Shown: positions 15,665 to 25,288, counted from the first letter of the stretch. The stretch: DNA of 64,000 nucleotides from Romboutsia lituseburensis DSM 797 (GCF_900103615.1 NZ_FNGW01000006.1:62001-126000); one strand, 5' to 3'. The notes: generated by a model from the sequence alone, not told the origin. Program-made: numbers and translations.

Positions 15665-16936
15665 TTGTTACCTATGTTAGGTAATATATTTTTTACATAT
15701 ATATGTTTTTATTTTATGGCAAAAGTAGAAAAAAATATTTATAAAAAGAAAAGCACTTATATTTTAGTATATTTAATTTTTACAATAATAGTTTCAGCGA
15801 TATCATTATTAGGTAATGGATTGTTGAATCTAGTAACAATAACAATAGGTACTATTTTAGTAGGTAGTTATTATTATAATAACTCCAGAAAATATAAAAT
15901 ATATTATATTACATTTTCTGTGTGTTTGTTTATATGTGATATACTTGCCACTGGAATAATTACGATAGCGATATCTGCATTAGATATACACATTCAAAAT
16001 ATAGCATATTATCAAATCGTATTAGTGATTTCAATAAGATTAATTGAATTTATATATTGTAAACTAGCAGTATTATTTATAAATAGGAGAAATGCAAGTA
16101 AATTAACGATAATGCAAACATTAGGATTTATAATTATACAATTGTTTAGTCTTATATATATGTTTAGTTTATTTAGCTACATACAAATATTTTCTAGAAT
16201 AGAAGATACGATTATACTGAATATTAATGTATTATTGATACTTATTATAAATGTGTATATCACTTATATGTTTGATAGCATTTCTAAAAAAAATATACTA
16301 GAGAATGAAGTTAATTTATATAAACAGCAATCAGAGCTTCAGTATAAATATTATGATAACTTAGAGAAAAAGTATCAAGGATCAAGAAAACTTGCTCATG
16401 ATATAAGGAACCATTTATATACAATAGAAGAATTGTATAAAATAAATGATACAAATTCAGCAAAAGAATATACAAATGACATACACAAAATGTTAAATGA
16501 GTTAAATCAAAGATATTATACAAGTAATAAAGTTTTAAATATTATCTTAAATGATAAATTTGATTATATAAAAGAAAAAGATATAGATGTGATTTGTAGA
16601 ATAGGTGATGTAGATTTAAGTTTTATAAGAGATATAGATATAACTACAATATTTGCAAACTTATTAGATAATGCCATTGAAGCTACATTAGAAATAGATA
16701 AAAATGCTTACATTAAGCTAGATATAAATAAATTTAATGAACTTTTAGTAATAAATATATCTAATTCTATAATTAACAAACCTATATATAAAAATAAAAA
16801 ATTTAAATCAACTAAAGAAAATCATAATGGTTTAGGTATTGAAAATATAAAAAAATCTTTAGAAAAATATGATGGAACAATGTTGATAGACTATAAAGAA
16901 GATGAGTTTAAAGTAAATATTGTAATACCAATATAA
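15665..16936 (+). CDS. GHKL sensor histidine kinase (AgrC-like)
   Basis: About six membrane helices fill residues 1-200, followed by a cytosolic coiled linker and a GHKL ATPase. The H-box is KLAHDIRNHLYTIEEL, the N-box FANLLDNAIEATLE and the G-box NGLGIENIKKSLEKYDG, as in AgrC-type peptide receptors. A TTG at 15665 is the first common start but has no RBS at proper distance and would clip the first helix. The frame is open upstream to an ATA at 15632, 9 nt after GGGGG. The true start may be that ATA. Partner of the LytTR regulator. Confidence 0.9.
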   Translation: MLPMLGNIFFTYICFYFMAKVEKNIYKKKSTYILVYLIFTIIVSAISLLGNGLLNLVTITIGTILVGSYYYNNSRKYKIYYITFSVCLFICDILATGIITIAISALDIHIQNIAYYQIVLVISIRLIEFIYCKLAVLFINRRNASKLTIMQTLGFIIIQLFSLIYMFSLFSYIQIFSRIEDTIILNINVLLILIINVYITYMFDSISKKNILENEVNLYKQQSELQYKYYDNLEKKYQGSRKLAHDIRNHLYTIEELYKINDTNSAKEYTNDIHKMLNELNQRYYTSNKVLNIILNDKFDYIKEKDIDVICRIGDVDLSFIRDIDITTIFANLLDNAIEATLEIDKNAYIKLDINKFNELLVINISNSIINKPIYKNKKFKSTKENHNGLGIENIKKSLEKYDGTMLIDYKEDEFKVNIVIPI

Positions 16937-16950
16937 ATTGGAGGTAGGTT

Positions 16951-17763
16951 ATGATATCACAAGATATAATAATAAGTTTATCAATTAGTATAGCGATATG
17001 TTTTTTAGTTTCAATAGGAAGCTTTGTATATTTTACAATAAAAGATAAGAGAGTTCCAAAGTCATTTATTGTAGGGTCTTTAGTATTTTTTATATCACAA
17101 ATTTTAATTAGAATTCCAATACTAACATATGTACTTCCTAATATGATGTGGTTTATAAAGATATCTAACAATCCATATTTATATGGAATTTTTTTAGGAT
17201 TAACCGCAGGTATATTTGAAGAAGTTGGAAGATTTATAGCATTTAAATATATTTTAAAGAAAAATTATCAATGGATAGATGGTATTTATTATGGATTCGG
17301 GCATGGAGGCATAGAGGCATTATTAATAACAGGTGTATCATGTTTAAATCTTTTAGTAGGCTGTATTATGATAAATAATGGAACCTTTGATGCTTTAATA
17401 AGTTCATCTAGTACAGTAACAGGTCAAGTTTTATACAATCAATGTATTAACTTAACATCGACATCAGCATTACTGGGAGGTATAGAAAGAATATTTGCAA
17501 TGATAATACAGATTGGTCTTTCTTTAATTGTTTTATATGGAGTTAGAAATAGAAAGATTATATATTTGTTTGTTGCCATATTAATACATACATTAGTTAA
17601 TGCACCTATAGTAATATTACCACAATTATTTAACGTAGGAACAATAGGATTAGAAATATATATTTTTATTTGTGCACTAGTACTAGGCGTATTTATATTA
17701 TATTCTAAAAAATTATATAAAAAGGAAACTGATTTTAAATTTTATAATAAAAAAGGAAGATAA
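16951..17763 (+). CDS. YhfC-family intramembrane protease-like protein
   Basis: A 270-residue polytopic membrane protein with roughly seven helices. It carries signatures of the YhfC family, related to PrsW/CPBP glutamic intramembrane proteases: GIFEEVGRFIAF (EExxR, near residue 90), YGFGHGGIEALL (H/E, near 115) and HTLVNAP near the C-terminus. Such enzymes cleave within membranes, for example anti-sigma factors or peptide precursors. TTGGAGG precedes ATG. It lies 14 bp after the AgrC-like kinase and just before a DUF3887 lipoprotein, where an agr system would instead have AgrB. Substrate is unknown. Confidence 0.8.
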   Translation: MISQDIIISLSISIAICFLVSIGSFVYFTIKDKRVPKSFIVGSLVFFISQILIRIPILTYVLPNMMWFIKISNNPYLYGIFLGLTAGIFEEVGRFIAFKYILKKNYQWIDGIYYGFGHGGIEALLITGVSCLNLLVGCIMINNGTFDALISSSSTVTGQVLYNQCINLTSTSALLGGIERIFAMIIQIGLSLIVLYGVRNRKIIYLFVAILIHTLVNAPIVILPQLFNVGTIGLEIYIFICALVLGVFILYSKKLYKKETDFKFYNKKGR

Positions 17764-17780
17764 GTAAAGGGGGAATAGAT

Positions 17781-18188
17781 ATGAATAAATTAAAAGTATT
17801 CTTATTAACATTTTTAGTTGGAGGTATATTAGTAGGTTGTAGTAGTTCTAAGCTAAGTGAGGATTTTGATGAAGCAGCATTAAAGGCTGATGCTCAAAGT
17901 ATAGTTCAGATGTTTTGTAATAATGATTATGAAAGTGTAGTAGATAAGATGAGCGATAAACTGAAAGCCGCAATTACAGAAGAACAATTAAAAGAAGTAT
18001 GGGAACCAATACAAAACACAATAGGAAAATTTGACTCTATCAATAAAGAAGGTGTTGTTGGAAATAATGATGATAATCAAGAAATGGCTACTGTAGTAGA
18101 GATTATAAAATGTGAAAAAGGTAAAGCTCAGTTTAAAATAACTTATAACAAAGATATGAAGTTAGAAGGATTATATATAATAAAGTAA
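17781..18188 (+). CDS. DUF3887-domain lipoprotein
   Basis: A 135-residue exported lipoprotein. The signal peptide KLKVFLLTFLVGGILVGC ends in a lipobox (ILVGC, cysteine 20). The mature part (ADAQSIVQMFCNNDYESVVDKMSDKLKAAI...) is a small NTF2/DUF3887-type fold with one further cysteine region. AAAGGGGG precedes ATG. Last gene of the LytTR/GHKL/YhfC operon. In other Firmicutes DUF3887 domains accompany peptidases and sensors; the function is unknown. It could be the ligand-binding or substrate partner of the membrane protease, which is inference only. Confidence 0.8.
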   Translation: MNKLKVFLLTFLVGGILVGCSSSKLSEDFDEAALKADAQSIVQMFCNNDYESVVDKMSDKLKAAITEEQLKEVWEPIQNTIGKFDSINKEGVVGNNDDNQEMATVVEIIKCEKGKAQFKITYNKDMKLEGLYIIK

Positions 18189-18309
18189 GATAAAAGTAAA
18201 TAAATGCTATAATTAACTCCCTTATGCTATAATTTAATGAATATAGTATAGGGGCGTTTTTATGTTGCGACAGGAGCGAAGAGATTTTTTTATAAAGGGG
18301 AGAATAGAA

Positions 18310-19182
18310 TTGATAAAATCATACAGCGATTTAAACGAACAAGAAATAAAAAAAGTATATGAATTTATGAAACTAGAAACAAACTTGGTAAATTCAATTG
18401 ATCAAATGAATGAAATATTTAATGAAAAGATACATGATTATGGAAAAGGGGTATTATTTTATTTTATAGAAACTGAAGTAGTAGCAAGTTTATGCATAGT
18501 ACTCGAAGTTGCTAAACAATTAAAGACAGCATATATACATAAGGTAAGTATAAACAAAGAAATAAGAAATATAGATATCATATTAGAACAACTAATAAAA
18601 TATGGATCATCTATAGTAAAAAGTTATGGAGCTGAGGATATTAGAATTGGGATAAGTGATGGAGAAATTATCAAGATAGCTGAAAGAATAAAATTAAAAA
18701 TAGAATATAGATCTTTAGAAATGAAATTAAATGAAGTTGGTAAAATACATGAAATATTAGAGATAAAGCCATTAAACAAAGATAATAAAAATAGATATAT
18801 TGAAATATACAATAAATCTTTTTCGGACATGCCCCATGGAACTATTGCTAATATAGAGGTTATTGATAAATTTTTAAATGATTATAAAGAAAATAATAAA
18901 TTAGAATATAAATTTATTGTATGTGACGATGATTTAGAAATAGGATTTATGGAAGCTACAATTGAAAATGAAAGAGGCATATTTGATATAGGATTATGCA
19001 AGGAATATAGAAAAAAAGGATATGGCAAAAGATTATTGGAAACTGCGATTCAGTTTTTAGTAGATAATAAAGCTAAAGAAATTTCATTAATTGTAATAGA
19101 ACAAAATCAAGTAGCATACAAGATGTATCAAAAAAGAGGCTTTAAAATAAGCCATGTTATGGGTCACTGGGGTAAATTATAA
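18310..19182 (+). CDS. Tandem GNAT-type acetyltransferase
   Basis: The C-terminal GNAT domain is clear: FDIGLCKEYRKKGYGKRLLETAI is the acetyl-CoA-binding loop, and QVAYKMYQKRGFKISHVMGHW the final strands. The N-terminal half (ALCIVLEVAKQ...YIHKVSINKE) looks like a degenerate second GNAT fold. The open frame starts at ATG 18262, but AAAGGGGAGA at 18294-18303 sits 6-7 nt before TTG 18310, giving MIKSYSDLNEQ, a more normal start; either is possible. The acceptor substrate is unknown. A terminator follows. Confidence 0.8.
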   Translation: MIKSYSDLNEQEIKKVYEFMKLETNLVNSIDQMNEIFNEKIHDYGKGVLFYFIETEVVASLCIVLEVAKQLKTAYIHKVSINKEIRNIDIILEQLIKYGSSIVKSYGAEDIRIGISDGEIIKIAERIKLKIEYRSLEMKLNEVGKIHEILEIKPLNKDNKNRYIEIYNKSFSDMPHGTIANIEVIDKFLNDYKENNKLEYKFIVCDDDLEIGFMEATIENERGIFDIGLCKEYRKKGYGKRLLETAIQFLVDNKAKEISLIVIEQNQVAYKMYQKRGFKISHVMGHWGKL

Positions 19183-19194
19183 AATTGCAGATAT

Positions 19195-19231
19195 AAAAAC
19201 AGAGTTTTACATACTGAGGCTCTGTTTTTTT
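19195..19231 (+). terminator. Intrinsic terminator after the GNAT gene
   Basis: AAAAACAGAG and CTCTGTTTTT form a 10-bp stem around a 15-nt loop, with the right arm extending into a T run. Confidence 0.85.
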
Positions 19232-19302
19232 GCGCATAAATATAAATATAAAAAATTATAAAATTATTGATAGGATTTATATATAAGTTACGTAATAGTT
19301 AA

Positions 19303-19318
19303 TGTAAAAGCTTTTACA
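19303..19318. promoter_or_regulatory. Perfect 16-bp palindrome before the ECF sigma gene
   Basis: TGTAAAAGCTTTTACA is its own reverse complement and ends a few bases before the AAGGAGG of the sigma-factor gene. It may be an operator or a short RNA hairpin masking the RBS. Confidence 0.4.
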
Positions 19319-19336
19319 AGATAAGGAGGAATAATT

Positions 19337-19858
19337 TTGGAGGATGAATTAATAATCAAATATATTAAAAAGAAAAAAGAAGTTGGAATGGAAATGGTTA
19401 TAGATAAGTATAGAGGGCTTATAACATCGGTAGTTAGGAAACATTTAGGGGGATTGAAAAATTATGAGGAAGAGTGTGTAAGTGATGTATTTTTATCTGT
19501 ATGGAATAATATAAAAAGCTTTGATAAAAATAAAAATTCATTTAAAAATTGGGTTTGCGCAATCTCAAAATATAAAGCAATAGATTATAAAAGAAAATAT
19601 TTATCTAAGTTAGAAACAGTAGATATAAGCAAAGATATATGTTACATAGATAAAGAGTTAATTAAATCAGAAATAGATGAAGAAATAAAAGAAATACTAA
19701 GTCATTTAAATGAAAGAGATAAAGAATTGTTTATAAAACATTATTTAGAAGGAGAAGACCTAGAAGAGATAGCTATTAAAAACAATACAAAAGTATCTAA
19801 TCTGTATAACAGACTATCTAGAGGTAGAAAGAAAATTAGAGAGAGTATATCTAAATAA
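19337..19858 (+). CDS. ECF-type RNA polymerase sigma factor (sigma-70 family)
   Basis: A 173-residue sigma factor. Region 2 covers about residues 15-80 (IDKYRGLITSVVRKH, CVSDVFLSVWNNIKSF, FKNWVCAISKYKAIDYKRK). Region 4 covers about 115-170 (LSHLNERDKELFIKHYLEGEDLEEIA, VSNLYNRLSRGRKKIRE). It recruits polymerase to a stress- or envelope-type regulon. Start is TTG at 19337, 6 nt after AAGGAGGA. The next gene, 14 bp downstream, encodes a membrane anchor protein with DUF4179, the usual anti-sigma partner. Confidence 0.92.
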   Translation: MEDELIIKYIKKKKEVGMEMVIDKYRGLITSVVRKHLGGLKNYEEECVSDVFLSVWNNIKSFDKNKNSFKNWVCAISKYKAIDYKRKYLSKLETVDISKDICYIDKELIKSEIDEEIKEILSHLNERDKELFIKHYLEGEDLEEIAIKNNTKVSNLYNRLSRGRKKIRESISK

Positions 19859-19872
19859 GGATGGTGATATAT

Positions 19873-21099
19873 ATGAAAAATAAATTTGATATTTTTAATG
19901 ATATAAAAATAGAGACAGATAAATATGATGAAATAAAATTTGATAACAATGATGAATTTAAAAATAAAATGAAAAATAAAATAAGAGAAAATAAGGTATC
20001 TAATAATAAAAAGAAAATGGCAATTGCTAGTATTGGGATATTAATAGGTTCTATGGTTATCGTAAGTGAACCGAGTTTAGCATATATAAGAAATATAGGA
20101 AAACAAATAGAATATTTTTTTAATAGAGAAGATAATACATTTAATGGGTATAAAGTAGAATTAAATCAAGTAGTTGAGGATAAAGGTATAGAAATAGAAT
20201 TAAAAGAAATAATGCTTGGAGATGGAGAGTTACTACTAAGCTTAAAAGTTGATGATAGTAAATTAGATAAGGCTTATTTAGGTATAGATGAATCTGAAGA
20301 TACATGGCCAGAGTTATATGAGCCGAAAATTCAAATAGGAGATTTGATATTTACGAATACTGGTGGAGCTATGAGTGGAGAAGCTAATGATGATAATTCT
20401 AAAAATATGTTATTAACTTGTAAATTAGATAATCTAGATGAAAATAATGATGGAGAACCAGATGTAGAAAAATTTGATTTAACAAATAACCTAGATATAA
20501 ATAAAAACTATGATATAAAAATTGATATAGATAAGATTGGATATACATTAAATAAAGATGCTAAATTAAAAAATACTCCAGAATATGTAGAGGAAAGTGA
20601 CGTTAAAGGTGGAGGTGTAAATGCAGATACAGGAGAGTCTTTTGAAACGAGAAATATAAATATATTAGGGAATTGGAATTTTAAAACTACTATAAATGCT
20701 AAAAAACTAATTGATGATATTGATATTTATAATGTTAATAAAAAGCTAAAAATAAAAGATAGATATACTGATATAGATGTATCTATAGAAGAAGTAAGAG
20801 TATCACCTACTAAAATAAAAATTAAACATAGCTTTAAAGTTAATAAAAATATAAATAAAGATGGAAGACATGACCCTAAGTTCTTAGAGTTTATTGTAAA
20901 AGGTGAAAAAGGAGAAGATATAGAAGTTAAAAATAGTATAGATTTAAATTACAATCCTGAATCTATATATGCTGAAGGTGAGCTAAATAGTAATATAAAA
21001 GACATAAAAATAATACCAGTGATAGAGGATTGGGGTAAAAAGTTTAATCATACAAAAAAATTTAATGATCAATCTATAACTATAAAACATAAAAATTAA
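19873..21099 (+). CDS. DUF4179 membrane protein, predicted anti-sigma factor
   Basis: About 408 residues: a charged cytosolic N-terminus (1-55), one membrane helix (MAIASIGILIGSMVIVSEPSLAY, near 60-85), then a large extracytoplasmic DUF4179-type region (KVELNQVVEDKGIEIELKEIMLGDGELLLSLKV) rich in Asp/Asn/Lys. Topology and position directly after an ECF sigma gene fit an anti-sigma factor that holds the sigma at the membrane until a signal arrives. I use ATG 19873 (GGATGGTGAT upstream); ATG 19861 is an alternative. Convergent with pepD across a bidirectional terminator. Confidence 0.83.
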   Translation: MKNKFDIFNDIKIETDKYDEIKFDNNDEFKNKMKNKIRENKVSNNKKKMAIASIGILIGSMVIVSEPSLAYIRNIGKQIEYFFNREDNTFNGYKVELNQVVEDKGIEIELKEIMLGDGELLLSLKVDDSKLDKAYLGIDESEDTWPELYEPKIQIGDLIFTNTGGAMSGEANDDNSKNMLLTCKLDNLDENNDGEPDVEKFDLTNNLDINKNYDIKIDIDKIGYTLNKDAKLKNTPEYVEESDVKGGGVNADTGESFETRNINILGNWNFKTTINAKKLIDDIDIYNVNKKLKIKDRYTDIDVSIEEVRVSPTKIKIKHSFKVNKNINKDGRHDPKFLEFIVKGEKGEDIEVKNSIDLNYNPESIYAEGELNSNIKDIKIIPVIEDWGKKFNHTKKFNDQSITIKHKN

Positions 21100-21113
21100 A
21101 TTAATTTAAAATA

Positions 21114-21148
21114 AAAAAATAGTAAGGAATATTCCTTACTATTTTTTT
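21114..21148. terminator. Bidirectional intrinsic terminator
   Basis: The perfect palindrome ATAGTAAGGAAT/ATTCCTTACTAT is flanked by A7 on the left and T7 on the right. It serves both the anti-sigma gene and pepD. Confidence 0.92.
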
Positions 21149-21176
21149 ATTTATGTTCTACAAGAAACATTAAATA

Positions 21177-22628
21177 TTAATGTTGATTCATAGATTTTAA
21201 TATAGCAACTAAGTAGTTCCAAGTATTTTCAGTAGAAGAAATACTTAAATGCTCATTAGGTGTATGAACTTCATACATGTTAGGTCCAAGAGATATAGCT
21301 TGAGCATGAGGCATCTTGTCTAATAATAATCCGCATTCAAGTCCTGCATGTAAAGCTTTTATAACAGGTTTTTTACCAGTTAATTTTTCATAAGTATCAA
21401 CACATATATCTTCTAACTTAGAACCTTTGCAGTATTCCCAAGCTGGGTAGTCACTTTCTAATTCAAATTTACCACCTAAAGTAGTTGCTAATAAGTTCAT
21501 TTTATTAGTTATATCTTCTTTTAAAGTACCAACAGAACTTCTAACAGCACATTCAAAAGTGATTTCGTTGTCAGTAGTTCTAACAACACCTACGTTAGTA
21601 GAACTTTCAACAAGATCTTCTATATCCATACTCATAGTTTGTATTCCATTTGGTATTAAATTTATTGCTTTTATATAATTTTCTTTAGATTCTTTAGTAA
21701 GTATTTTATCAGCAGTAGTTTCTAAACATTCTACAACTAATCCTGGATCAGAAGTACTAAATTCATGTTTAAATTCTGCAGCTATTTTTTGTATGCATTC
21801 TTTAGCTTTGTTTACATCATTTTTATCAACTAATATAACAGCTTCAGACTCACGAGGGATTGCATTGTTTTTAGATCCACCTTCAACTTTAGCTAAATCA
21901 AAGTCAACACATAATAAATTTAAAAGTCTACCTATTAATCTATTAGAGTTAGCTCTTTGTTTTATTATATCCATACCTGAATGTCCACCAAGTAAACCTT
22001 TTACCTCAATTAATAAAGCTTGCTTATTAGCATCTGCATTAGTAAATTCAGCATTTAATTTAGTCCAGCCAGTAACTCCACCAGCACAACTTACAAGTAA
22101 AAATCCTTCTTCTTCTGAATCAAGATTTATTATGTATTCTCCTTTAAGTATAGAACCATCAAGAGCCATAGCTCCAGTCATACCAGCTTCTTCATCAGTA
22201 GTAACTAAAAGTTCTAAAGCAGGATGTTCTAAATCTGTAGATGCAAATACTGCCATACCCATAGCAACTGCTATACCGTTGTCAGCACCAAGAGTTGTTC
22301 CTGTTGCGTATATCATATCGCCATCTACTCTTAATTTTATAGGATCTTTAGTGAAATCATGTTGAGTGTCTTTATTTTTTTCACATACCATATCCATATG
22401 TCCTTGAAGTATTACTCCAGGGCAATTTTCATAACCTTTAGTAGCAGGTTTTCTTATTACTATATTTAGGGCATCATCTTGGATTGTTTCTAAACCTAAT
22501 TTTTCTCCAAATGATTTTAAATAATCGCTTATAGCTTTTTCATTTCCAGAACCACGAGGTATTTGAGATATTTCCTCAAAGTAATTTAATACAAGTTCTG
22601 GTTTTAAGCCTTTTAATACGTTTTCCAT
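21177..22628 (-). CDS. pepD: Aminoacyl-histidine dipeptidase (M20 peptidase PepD)
   Basis: A 483-residue di-zinc dipeptidase that hydrolyses Xaa-His and other dipeptides in the cytosol. M20 metal-site motifs are clear: ILQGHMDMVCEKN (first His/Asp), GTTLGADNGIAVAMG (bridging Asp), TTDEEAGMTGA (catalytic Glu pair), LDSEEEGF, and a C-terminal ALHAGLECG. The lid/dimer domain sits in the middle (GLLGGHSGMDI). Length is standard for PepD. AAAGGAG precedes the ATG. It is the only full-length minus-strand gene in the central part of the window, convergent with the anti-sigma gene and divergent from mutS2. Confidence 0.95.
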   Translation of the reverse strand: MENVLKGLKPELVLNYFEEISQIPRGSGNEKAISDYLKSFGEKLGLETIQDDALNIVIRKPATKGYENCPGVILQGHMDMVCEKNKDTQHDFTKDPIKLRVDGDMIYATGTTLGADNGIAVAMGMAVFASTDLEHPALELLVTTDEEAGMTGAMALDGSILKGEYIINLDSEEEGFLLVSCAGGVTGWTKLNAEFTNADANKQALLIEVKGLLGGHSGMDIIKQRANSNRLIGRLLNLLCVDFDLAKVEGGSKNNAIPRESEAVILVDKNDVNKAKECIQKIAAEFKHEFSTSDPGLVVECLETTADKILTKESKENYIKAINLIPNGIQTMSMDIEDLVESSTNVGVVRTTDNEITFECAVRSSVGTLKEDITNKMNLLATTLGGKFELESDYPAWEYCKGSKLEDICVDTYEKLTGKKPVIKALHAGLECGLLLDKMPHAQAISLGPNMYEVHTPNEHLSISSTENTWNYLVAILKSMNQH

Positions 22629-22909
22629 AAATACAACTCCTTTTATTAATGATTAAAGTAGATTAAGACAACTATTTTAAGTGCATAATATACAAAAAAT
22701 ACATATTACTAATTTATGATGTATTTTATTATTAGTATACTATTTTTATAATAATATACAAGAACAAGTTTGTTAAAATTTAGAGAAGTTTTTATAGTAC
22801 AAACAAACTATGATTATGTATAATATATAAATAGCTACATAAATAGTATAATACAAATATACTCAAAAAACACATCATAATAACAAATAGATATTTAAAA
22901 GGAGGAATC
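22629..22909. other. Divergent pepD/mutS2 intergenic region
   Basis: About 280 bp of very AT-rich sequence with several TATAAT-like hexamers (for example near 22818-22826 and 22847-22855). It must hold promoters for both flanking genes. I see no further gene or structured RNA here. Confidence 0.5.
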
Positions 22910-25288
22910 ATGAATCCGAAAGCATTAAGAGTTTTAGAATTCAACAAAATAATAGATCTATTGAAGAGCAAAGCCTCATCTTCATTAGGTATGAGATATA
23001 TAGAAAAGCTAACACCAAGTTCAGATTATAATGAAGTTAAATCTTCATTAGAAGAAACGAGTGAAGCTCAGGCTATCCTTATAAAAAGAGGTGGAATTGG
23101 TTTACAAGGCATATATGATATAGAAGATAAAGCTAAAAGAGCTAATGTAGGTTCTTCATTAGATCCAGGTAGCTTAATAATGATTGCAGATACTTTAAGA
23201 GTTGCTAGGATATTAAAAAATAACTTATCTTCTTCTGAAGAAGAGGATTTTAATTTTCCAATAATTCAGTCATTATCAAATTCTTTATATACTTATAGAG
23301 ATATTGAGGATGCCATATTTAATGCAATTATAAGTGAAGTAGAAATATCAGATAATGCATCTAGTACACTTAGAGATGTTAGAAGAAGAATAGTCCAAAA
23401 AAATCAATCAATAAGATCGAAATTAAATTCAATAATATCATCTACTACATATCAGAAATATTTACAAGATGCAATAATTTCAGTTAGAGGAGATAGATTT
23501 GTTGTACCTGTAAAAGCTGAATATAGATCACAAGTTTCAGGTATAGTTCATGATCAGTCTTCTTCAGGAGCTACATTATTTATAGAACCAATGAGTATAG
23601 TTGATATGAATAATGAATTAAGACAATTAAGATTACAAGAGCAAGAAGAAATAGAAAGAATTTTAGCCGAATTATCTGCTATGGTTGGTGAAATTTGTGA
23701 GGAATTACTTTCAAATCAAGAGATATTAGGTAGGTTAGATTTTGCTTTTGCTAAAGGTAAATTATCTATTCAAATGAAAGCTGTAGAGCCTACATTAAAC
23801 GAAGATAAATATATAAATATAAAAAATGGAAGACATCCATTGCTTGAAAAAGATAAAGTTGTCCCTAATACTGTATATCTTGGTAGAGAATTCCATACAT
23901 TAGTAATAACAGGTCCGAATACAGGTGGTAAAACTGTAACAATTAAAACTGTTGGATTATTTGCACTTATGACTCAAAGTGGATTACACATACCAGCTGA
24001 TTTTGGAAGTAGTATGTGTGTTTATGATAATATATTTGCAGATATAGGAGATGAACAAAGTATAGAGCAAAGTTTATCAACATTCTCATCTCATATGACA
24101 AATATAGTTTCTATATTAAAAGATGTTACTGAAGATTCGTTAGTTATATTTGATGAGTTGGGAGCGGGAACTGATCCTATAGAAGGTGCAGCATTAGCTA
24201 TAGCTATACTTGAAGATGTTCATATGGCAGGCGGTAAATGTATAGCAACTACACATTATAGTGAGATAAAAAACTATGCTCTTACAAAAGATGGAGTAGA
24301 AAATGCTGCAGTTGAATTTGATTTAGATACTTTAAGCCCAACATATAGATTACTTATAGGTGTACCTGGTAAATCTAATGCATTTGAAATATCTCAAAAA
24401 TTGGGATTAAGTGATTATGTAATAACAAGAGCTAAAGAGTTTATAAATACGGATAACATAGCATTAGAAGATGTACTTCAAAATGTTGAGAAAAATAGAA
24501 TCAAAGCAATAGAAGAAAGAGAAGAAGCTGAAAAGTTAAAATTAGAAATTGAGAGACTTAAAAATGAGTATGATGAAAAAATTTCTAAAATAACAACTCA
24601 AAAAGAAAAAATAATGGAACAAGCAAGACAAGAGGCGTTTAGAGTAACTAGACAAGCTAAAGAAGAAGTTGATAACATAATAAAAGAACTTAGAGCTTTA
24701 GAAGAAGAAAAAGCGTCTAAAGAAAAGAACCAACAAATAGAAGCTCTTAGAAAAGAACTGTCAAGTTCTATGGGAAGTTTACAACCAACTGTAAAAAGTA
24801 TGATAGTTCCTAAGGTTGCTAATAAAGAAATAAAAGATTTAAAAGCAGGAGAAGAAGTAAAAGTTATAACATTAAATCAACAAGGTACTGTAGTATCTGT
24901 GGATAAAAACAAAAAAGAAGCTGTAGTACAAATTGGTATAATGAAAATGAACTTACCATTTAAATCTTTAAAGAGAATTAAGAAAGATGTTAAAACTACA
25001 GTTACAAAATCAACAAGAAATATAATTAAATCTAAATCAGGAAGAGTTAAGAGTGAAGTAGATTTAAGAGGTATGAATCTAGAAGAAGCAATTATGGAAG
25101 TAGAAAAGTATTTAGACGATGCATATGTAGCAGGATTAGAATCAGTTACAGTAATACATGGAATTGGTACTGGAGTGTTAAAATCAGGTTTACAAGATAT
25201 TTTAAAGCGTAACAGACATGTAAAATCTCAAAGAGGTGGTCAATATGGTGAAGGTGGAGCTGGAGTAACCATAGTTACATTAAAATAA
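22910..25288 (+). CDS. mutS2: MutS2 family ATPase/endonuclease
   Basis: A 792-residue MutS2 (RqcU in Bacillus). Core and clamp regions (residues 1-320) are followed by the MutS-type ABC ATPase: Walker A ITGPNTGGKTVTIKT (near 340) and Walker B VIFDELGAGTDPIEGAALA (near 415). A charged coiled coil spans ~520-620, then a KOW-like segment and a C-terminal Smr domain (VDLRGMNLEEAIMEV, VIHGIGTGVLKSGL). It lacks the mismatch-recognition domain of MutS. Known roles are suppression of recombination and splitting of collided ribosomes. AAAGGAGG precedes the ATG. Confidence 0.96.
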   Translation: MNPKALRVLEFNKIIDLLKSKASSSLGMRYIEKLTPSSDYNEVKSSLEETSEAQAILIKRGGIGLQGIYDIEDKAKRANVGSSLDPGSLIMIADTLRVARILKNNLSSSEEEDFNFPIIQSLSNSLYTYRDIEDAIFNAIISEVEISDNASSTLRDVRRRIVQKNQSIRSKLNSIISSTTYQKYLQDAIISVRGDRFVVPVKAEYRSQVSGIVHDQSSSGATLFIEPMSIVDMNNELRQLRLQEQEEIERILAELSAMVGEICEELLSNQEILGRLDFAFAKGKLSIQMKAVEPTLNEDKYINIKNGRHPLLEKDKVVPNTVYLGREFHTLVITGPNTGGKTVTIKTVGLFALMTQSGLHIPADFGSSMCVYDNIFADIGDEQSIEQSLSTFSSHMTNIVSILKDVTEDSLVIFDELGAGTDPIEGAALAIAILEDVHMAGGKCIATTHYSEIKNYALTKDGVENAAVEFDLDTLSPTYRLLIGVPGKSNAFEISQKLGLSDYVITRAKEFINTDNIALEDVLQNVEKNRIKAIEEREEAEKLKLEIERLKNEYDEKISKITTQKEKIMEQARQEAFRVTRQAKEEVDNIIKELRALEEEKASKEKNQQIEALRKELSSSMGSLQPTVKSMIVPKVANKEIKDLKAGEEVKVITLNQQGTVVSVDKNKKEAVVQIGIMKMNLPFKSLKRIKKDVKTTVTKSTRNIIKSKSGRVKSEVDLRGMNLEEAIMEVEKYLDDAYVAGLESVTVIHGIGTGVLKSGLQDILKRNRHVKSQRGGQYGEGGAGVTIVTLK

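Noticed and set aside
21793-22365. Plus-strand ORF of 190 codons inside pepD
   Set aside because: It is antisense to highly conserved M20 motifs, has no RBS, and has shadow-like Ser/Pro/Ala composition.
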